Under the pieces are notes generated by a model that saw nothing but the letters and a program-made list of their open reading frames with translations, was not told the origin of the DNA and made no database searches. DNA of 64,000 bases from Melanocharis versteri (lineage: Eukaryota > Chordata > Aves > Passeriformes > Melanocharitidae). Positions 59,201 to 64,000 of this stretch are shown piece by piece. Location of the stretch: NCBI GenBank assembly GCA_013397845.1, contig VZTG01009143.1, positions 62,001 through 126,000 on the forward strand, in the 5' to 3' direction. The position numbers and the translations under genes were made by a program. How positions within the stretch are numbered: the first letter of the stretch is position 1; every line of letters begins with the position of its first letter.

Positions 59201-60939
59201 TCCTGTGATTTAAGGAGCTGTTCTCCCATGTCATTGCAGGACAGGAAAACATCCACCACAAATAATCATCACCAGATTCTACCCTTGGAGCTTATTACGG
59301 ATCAAATGGAGCCTGTTCAATACTTGCCATGCCCATTGCAGAGGTGGTCACAGCTCGGTGACAGGTGAACTGAAACTGTCCTCTAGAGTCCGGAACTCTT
59401 CAGGACACAAGGGGCAATGAGGACACTTAACAGCCACACTAAACCATCAGGAATTCACCCCTTACACGCTGCTCATTAGGAGTTGCTACAAGATGATGAA
59501 TTGCCAATGACTTTGGGGAGGGTCACAGGGGCAATAGGAACGCAGTGGATATATGGTTGTTATTAACAGCCAGCATTCTGCTGGTTTTCACACCACAGAC
59601 AGAACACAGATGTGCACATTAGGTAAAAGTTGAATAATTCCTGAGGACTGACTGTCATGGAAGGTGAAACAACTCCCAAAGCAAGCTTTTAAATTAAGAA
59701 AAAAAAAAAAAAAGGCAAGAAACAAAATGCTGCAGTATAAGGACATTACAAAGGGATTTTCTGTCCAGAAAGAGATGTGAGAAGGCATTGCCTCCTTCAG
59801 GGAAATATCAAAGTGAAGCTAAAAGCATTAGAAGTATGAGGCAATTTTACGACTTTGGAATTTTCTGGGTAACATCTTTGCTTCTGTAAAATACTCATGC
59901 TCCTGGAAGTCAATGAGGAAGACAACGATAATCAAGGCCTGTGTACAACATAACAGGGAGTTTTCAGAACAGGTGGTGGCTGCCATCGTTCACTGGCAGT
60001 GACACAGCAACCTAATCATCCTCTGGAAGCGCCAAAGCCAATGCACAGCGGAGGGGTGTGAATTCACAGCTCATCGGTTCCTCGGCGCTCGTTTTTCAGG
60101 TAGATGCTCCTCCATGTGAGGTGCTGCTGGCCCCTGCCACTGCCCTGGATGTGCCACACTGAGCAGCCCACGGGAGCATTCCCTAATTCACATCAGCAAT
60201 CCCCTGGGACCAGCTCGCAGCCACTGCATGGCCAGTTTGTGCCAGATCTGCTGATGTTGCTTGACCAAAGGTGTCCGTGCCCGGGCAAACCCCTTCTGCC
60301 GGCAAAGAGGAAGGGGCAGCAGCCTCTGGCACAGGAGCACTGAGGAACACCTGCATCTGTATCATCTTCTGTCTGCTCAGCTGAACCTGCAGAGGGGCAC
60401 CTGTCCAGGGCTTCACTGCACCTTTTGAGTGAAGCCAGCTTCTTCACGCAGAGGAATTCAGGGCGTTAGCTGATGTGCTCTCAGTTCACACCCTGGTTTA
60501 CGTGCTACTAATTGTTTACAGGAGCTTTGAGTCAACTTTTCTGTTTTCTTCCTTCTCTCCCTAGAACAGGAAATCTACTCTCAGTAATTCAGGCAACAAT
60601 GTCTCCTGGATACAATGCACATACTGATGTCCCCCTGCAAACCCCAGATGAGTGGCCACTATTCTGCTGTTTATTACAGTAACACATTACAGCATTTGAG
60701 CCAGCAGAGATACTTGAAAGAAAACAGAGCTGAGCAGCCTGTTAGACTCAGTCAATAAACATACAGCAGGTTTGTAATTTTACAGAGCTGCATCTCCTGT
60801 TGCGTCCCAGACTCTTTGGGAGACTAGAAGTACCGAATCCCAGGCTAATATATGTAGGTCTGACTCCCCTGCGGTCGACTCTGGTTTACATCACCTGCAA
60901 GCCTAAAAAATATTCAATCCCAAATGCTAAACTCTCAGA
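56246..60939. other. Intergenic, no gene recognised
   Basis: AT-rich left part (56270-56800), then mixed sequence. A TG/TA simple repeat lies at 58951-58999 and an A run at 59699-59714. 60000-60450 is moderately GC-rich with only short open frames and no splice-flanked coding stretch that I could identify. Confidence 0.55.
58951..58999. repeat. Impure (TG)n/(TA)n/(CA)n simple repeat
   Basis: ATATATGTATGTGTGTATGT followed by the partly inverted ACACACATACAGGCATATAT. It could form an imperfect hairpin. Confidence 0.8.
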
Positions 60940-60944
60940 GGATC

Positions 60945-61800
60945 ACACAGGGTAATTCAGGTTGGAGGGCAGCCCAGGAAATCTCCATGTGCAACCTGCT
61001 GCTCAAAGCAGTGCCAGCCTGAGGTCAGAGCAGGTGGCTCAGAGCTTTGTCCAGTCAGATCCTAAAAGCTTCCAAGAATGGAAACTTCACAGCCCTTCTG
61101 GCAGCCCGCTCTACTGCTTGAGCGTCATCCTGGGGAAAACAATTTTCCTTACACTCAGTATGAATCTCTCTTGTAAAGTTTATGTCTGCTGTCTCTGATC
61201 CTTCCACCACTTTCAGTGAAGAGTCTGGCTCTGCCTTTTGGAGCCTTTACTTTACAGGGCTTTTTCTTCCCAGATGAAGAGTTTGTATTGATCCTCATTG
61301 AATTTTGTATCACTCCTGCAGGCCTTTCAGCCTATCAAGGTCCCTCTGAATGGCTGGTCTGCCCTCAAGCTACAGACAGATAGCACCTGGAAATTGGTGT
61401 CACCTGAAAACTTGACCGAAGCATGCTCCATCCCCTCCTCCAAGTCACTGGTAAAGGTCACAAACAGGACAGGCCCAGGACAGATGCTGGGGTACTGCAC
61501 TTACTACATGCCTATGAGTGTGCCTGGGATCAACGAGCTAAGTCATCTGGTTCTTTGAGTTTTCTGTCCATCCAGGACGTAATGTCACACAATAGACAGA
61601 GGACTATCTAGGAGACTGATGAAACCCTTGCTGAAGTCAAGGTAAATGACAGGGAGGTTCCTCACCCAGCCAGAAATGCTGTTGGTTCATCACTGAAGGC
61701 AATCAGGTCAGGCAGACCTGTTGCCTCAATCTGAGCTGACTGCTCCTCACCACCTTCTCTTCCTTGTGTCCACAAGTGTGTCCCAGGAAGAACAGTTACC
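60945..61800 (-). mobile_element. Older CR1 LINE fragment with ORF2 remnants
   Basis: Reverse-complement CR1 landmarks are recognisable although diverged: AGCCCTTCTGGCAGCCCGCT, TTTCAGCCTATCAAGGTCCC, CAAACAGGACAGGCCCAGGA and ATGCTGGGGTACTGCACTTA. Several stops and indels; non-functional. Confidence 0.85.
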
Positions 61801-63123
61801 TGATGCACTGATGGTGGAAAATACACATATCACTGGAAATTCCCATTCAACACCAACTGTGGGTTGGCTGGCACCAGAGAGAGCCCTGTCCTAGCTGAGC
61901 AGGATCTACCAGCTAATACAGCTCAGCCATAAAGTGTGATGGAACACTTCCGTCAGAGAATCAGACCTGGAAATTGTTCACAATTAACACGGAAAACTTA
62001 GTATACTGTTTCAGGCAATGAGTGCATTTAATCAACTGATTCAAGAAGAGACATACAAAATCATTTTTTGGAAATCTTCTTTCTACCCTAGAAATTGCGT
62101 TTTCTTATACAACATCCCAAATTTTGATGTATACTGTGGCTGGTTCATAGTGCTGTATAATTTTTAAAACAGATGGGGCTTGTTTAGTTCCAAATCTCTT
62201 AAGTATGCTGGTTTTAAATACAGATCTGGAAAATTTCCACCTGATTTTTCATGCAAATTTAGCCTGATTTCACAGCAGCTGGATATGTTTCCCTAACTCA
62301 TGTACTCTCTGAACACAGCCTGTACCTGCATATGCACATCAATCTTCAAGACAGATACAGAGCCATGGAATGCAAATGTTTTCTCAGTGTACATGTGGGA
62401 CAACATTACTACTTTCATGAGATTTTACTTGTTTTTTTGAGGCAGGCATGGCATTAAGGATTCACATTCACTCCTTTATCTATGCGGCACATAGCACACT
62501 TGTGAAACTGTTGTAGAATTTTCTGAGAATTTATTTTCTTATTTTAAACAAGACAATTTTTTACATTCCTTTAACATTATAACCAAGTGCCTTTGTACCA
62601 TCTGTCGAATTACTCACATGGAGCCATAAAAACATTCTAAGATAATCTAATATACTTTTTATATGCTGGTGAGTGCCACAATTTAAAATATTTCTAATTC
62701 AGATTTGACATGGCTACTAATCAGCGCTCAATATCACAGGACAAATAAGTATTTTCTATTTCCAATGATATACAACACTGCAACATTTCAAAAAATACAA
62801 CATATACGTTACCAACCCAGCACTGAATCTTACAAGTCATGAAGTTTTGGAGCATGACACTGCATTGTTCAGATGTGGGAGAGCCTGCAGAGCGAAAGCC
62901 ACAACATTTTAAATGTGATATATTTTTTAGCCTAGAAATGCTGGGTATATATGTGGCTATATTTTTTATAAAATTGCTTCCTTTCTCTTGAAAGGGAAGA
63001 AAGATTGTTAAGTTTTTGGCACAGAGGGAATCACATCAGCTCTGAGGGGAAATAACACTGCAATCAAAGAGCCTTCAAGAGTACATCAAGGATCCAGGAA
63101 GGTGCACTGAAACAACTCCTCAC
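61801..63123. other. Intergenic AT-rich sequence, nothing recognised
   Basis: No gene, repeat family or RNA recognised. Composition becomes AT-rich after about 61980. Confidence 0.5.
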
Positions 63124-63368
63124 CTTCCCTCCGTGGATTCGAGGAGGGTGAGCTCCAGTGCTCTGGAGGAGTCAGAGACACCATGAGGGGAGGGAGGAAA
63201 ACAAGGGTCCCCACATTCCAACACCTTGAATTCAGTTTGCCTGAGAACCCTCAAAACATTCTGAAAGCTGAAGTACCGATAGCTACTGTTGACATTTTCC
63301 TCCTCTCTGTAATACCTGAATACAGCATTTAATGTCACAGCCTGAAAGCCGACTGTCACATAGACAGT
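63124..63368 (-). CDS. Possible orphan exon of an unidentified gene
   Basis: A 245-base minus-strand block that is open in one frame, between a pyrimidine-rich acceptor (TTTTCTTGTCAG) and a consensus donor (AG/GTGAGG). The frame encodes TVYVTVGFQAVTLNAVFRYY... ending LLESTEGR, entering in phase 0 and leaving two bases into a codon. The upstream part is hydrophobic/aromatic and the rest is mixed and hydrophilic. I do not recognise the protein, and no partner exon was found in the window. Chance cannot be excluded. Confidence 0.3.
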
Positions 63369-64000
63369 CTGACAAGAAAACAAAACAAAAAAGGGGTTTT
63401 GTTTTAGTGGATTGAGAAGAAAGTGCACATAATAAAGCATTTCTATCTTTTATCACAAAATTTTGTCAATAGTGCCTGGACATTTTCAGAAGCCCAGAGA
63501 GCAGGTAAGGCCATGAGCAGTCCTGAAAGCCAACAAAGCAGGAGGGGTCCTGCCAGGAACAACCTTACCTCTGCTTTGGAAAGTTGTCCTTCTTTCCTGC
63601 ATATCAAGATGGCTTTTATGAAATAAACAACCCAGAACTGCAGAATTTAACTTATTTTGAATGCACCTTTGCAGTTTTTTGTCCTTTTCGGGACTTTTAT
63701 AACAAGTTATTAAAAATGTTTGTCAGAGTACCATGCTAGCTGTAAAATCTCAGGTATTTGGAAGCACTGCAGATCTGCCAGTAACTCAGGGCGAGCAGCA
63801 AAAATGCTCTTAGAATACAAAGCTCTGCAGACACACAGTAAACATATATGTGCATCATATGATGAGGGGCATGTTCCACCTGTCTCTGACTACTCCATAA
63901 GCACTGCAGATGAACTCGCCCAGTCTCTGTTGTAATATTCTAAAAAACACAGATTTTTCAGCAATACCACAAATAATGCAGTCCTCTAAGCAAGAATATG
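63369..64000. other. Right-edge intergenic sequence
   Basis: Mixed composition, no exon, RNA or repeat recognised. If the 63124-63368 block is a real exon, this is its upstream intron. Confidence 0.45.

Noticed and set aside
60104..60447. Open frames in a GC-rich intergenic stretch, considered as a first NPTX2 exon
   Set aside because: None of the frames resembles the N-terminus or pentraxin domain of NPTX2, and strands disagree.
1..64000. Search for tRNA, rRNA, CRISPR, bacterial or viral genes
   Set aside because: No cloverleaf with A/B boxes, no rRNA signatures, no regularly spaced repeats, and no recognisable endogenous retroviral genes were seen. The window reads as ordinary vertebrate DNA.

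Overview
The window is vertebrate nuclear DNA, most probably from a bird. Two split genes with GT-AG introns lie head to head across a CpG island, and the interspersed repeats I can recognise are CR1 LINEs, whose abundance is typical of birds and other sauropsids. There is no operon-like gene packing, tRNA, rRNA or CRISPR array. The sequence is a draft assembly: it has one 36-base gap (46221-46256) and four single-base 'n' joins (39307, 39686, 55411, 55809).

Positions 1-38922 (minus strand) hold the 5' three-fifths of TRRAP, the giant pseudokinase scaffold of the SAGA/STAGA and TIP60/NuA4 histone acetyltransferase complexes. I could place 45 consecutive coding exons, from the initiator methionine (38871) to an exon cut by the left window edge. 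Together they give 6863 coding bases, about 2287 residues, with no frameshift or internal stop and consistent phases at every junction. The FAT and PIKK-like parts lie beyond the left edge. The leader exon should lie in the CpG island but was not located.

Positions about 39170-40560 are a CpG island that should act as a bidirectional promoter for TRRAP (leftward) and TMEM130 (rightward). An A-rich block at 39820-39925 splits it.

Positions 40397-50148 (plus strand) hold TMEM130 in eight exons, 424 residues: signal peptide, N-glycosylated ectodomain with a PKD-type WDFGDG motif, one membrane span, and a short cysteine-rich tail. The head-to-head TRRAP/TMEM130 order is the same as the order I recall for human 7q22.

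Positions 50149-64000 are gene-poor. They hold three antisense CR1 copies and probably one older sense LINE remnant, a GC-rich patch with a CTCF-like motif, and a perfect 397-bp repeat whose second copy is bounded on both sides by 'n' and is probably an assembly artefact. One open stretch with good splice sites on the minus strand (63124-63368) could be an exon of an unidentified gene. I found no sign of a novel multi-gene system. The points most worth checking are the false duplication, the CTCF-like motif, the orphan exon, and the tandem repeats next to TMEM130 splice sites.
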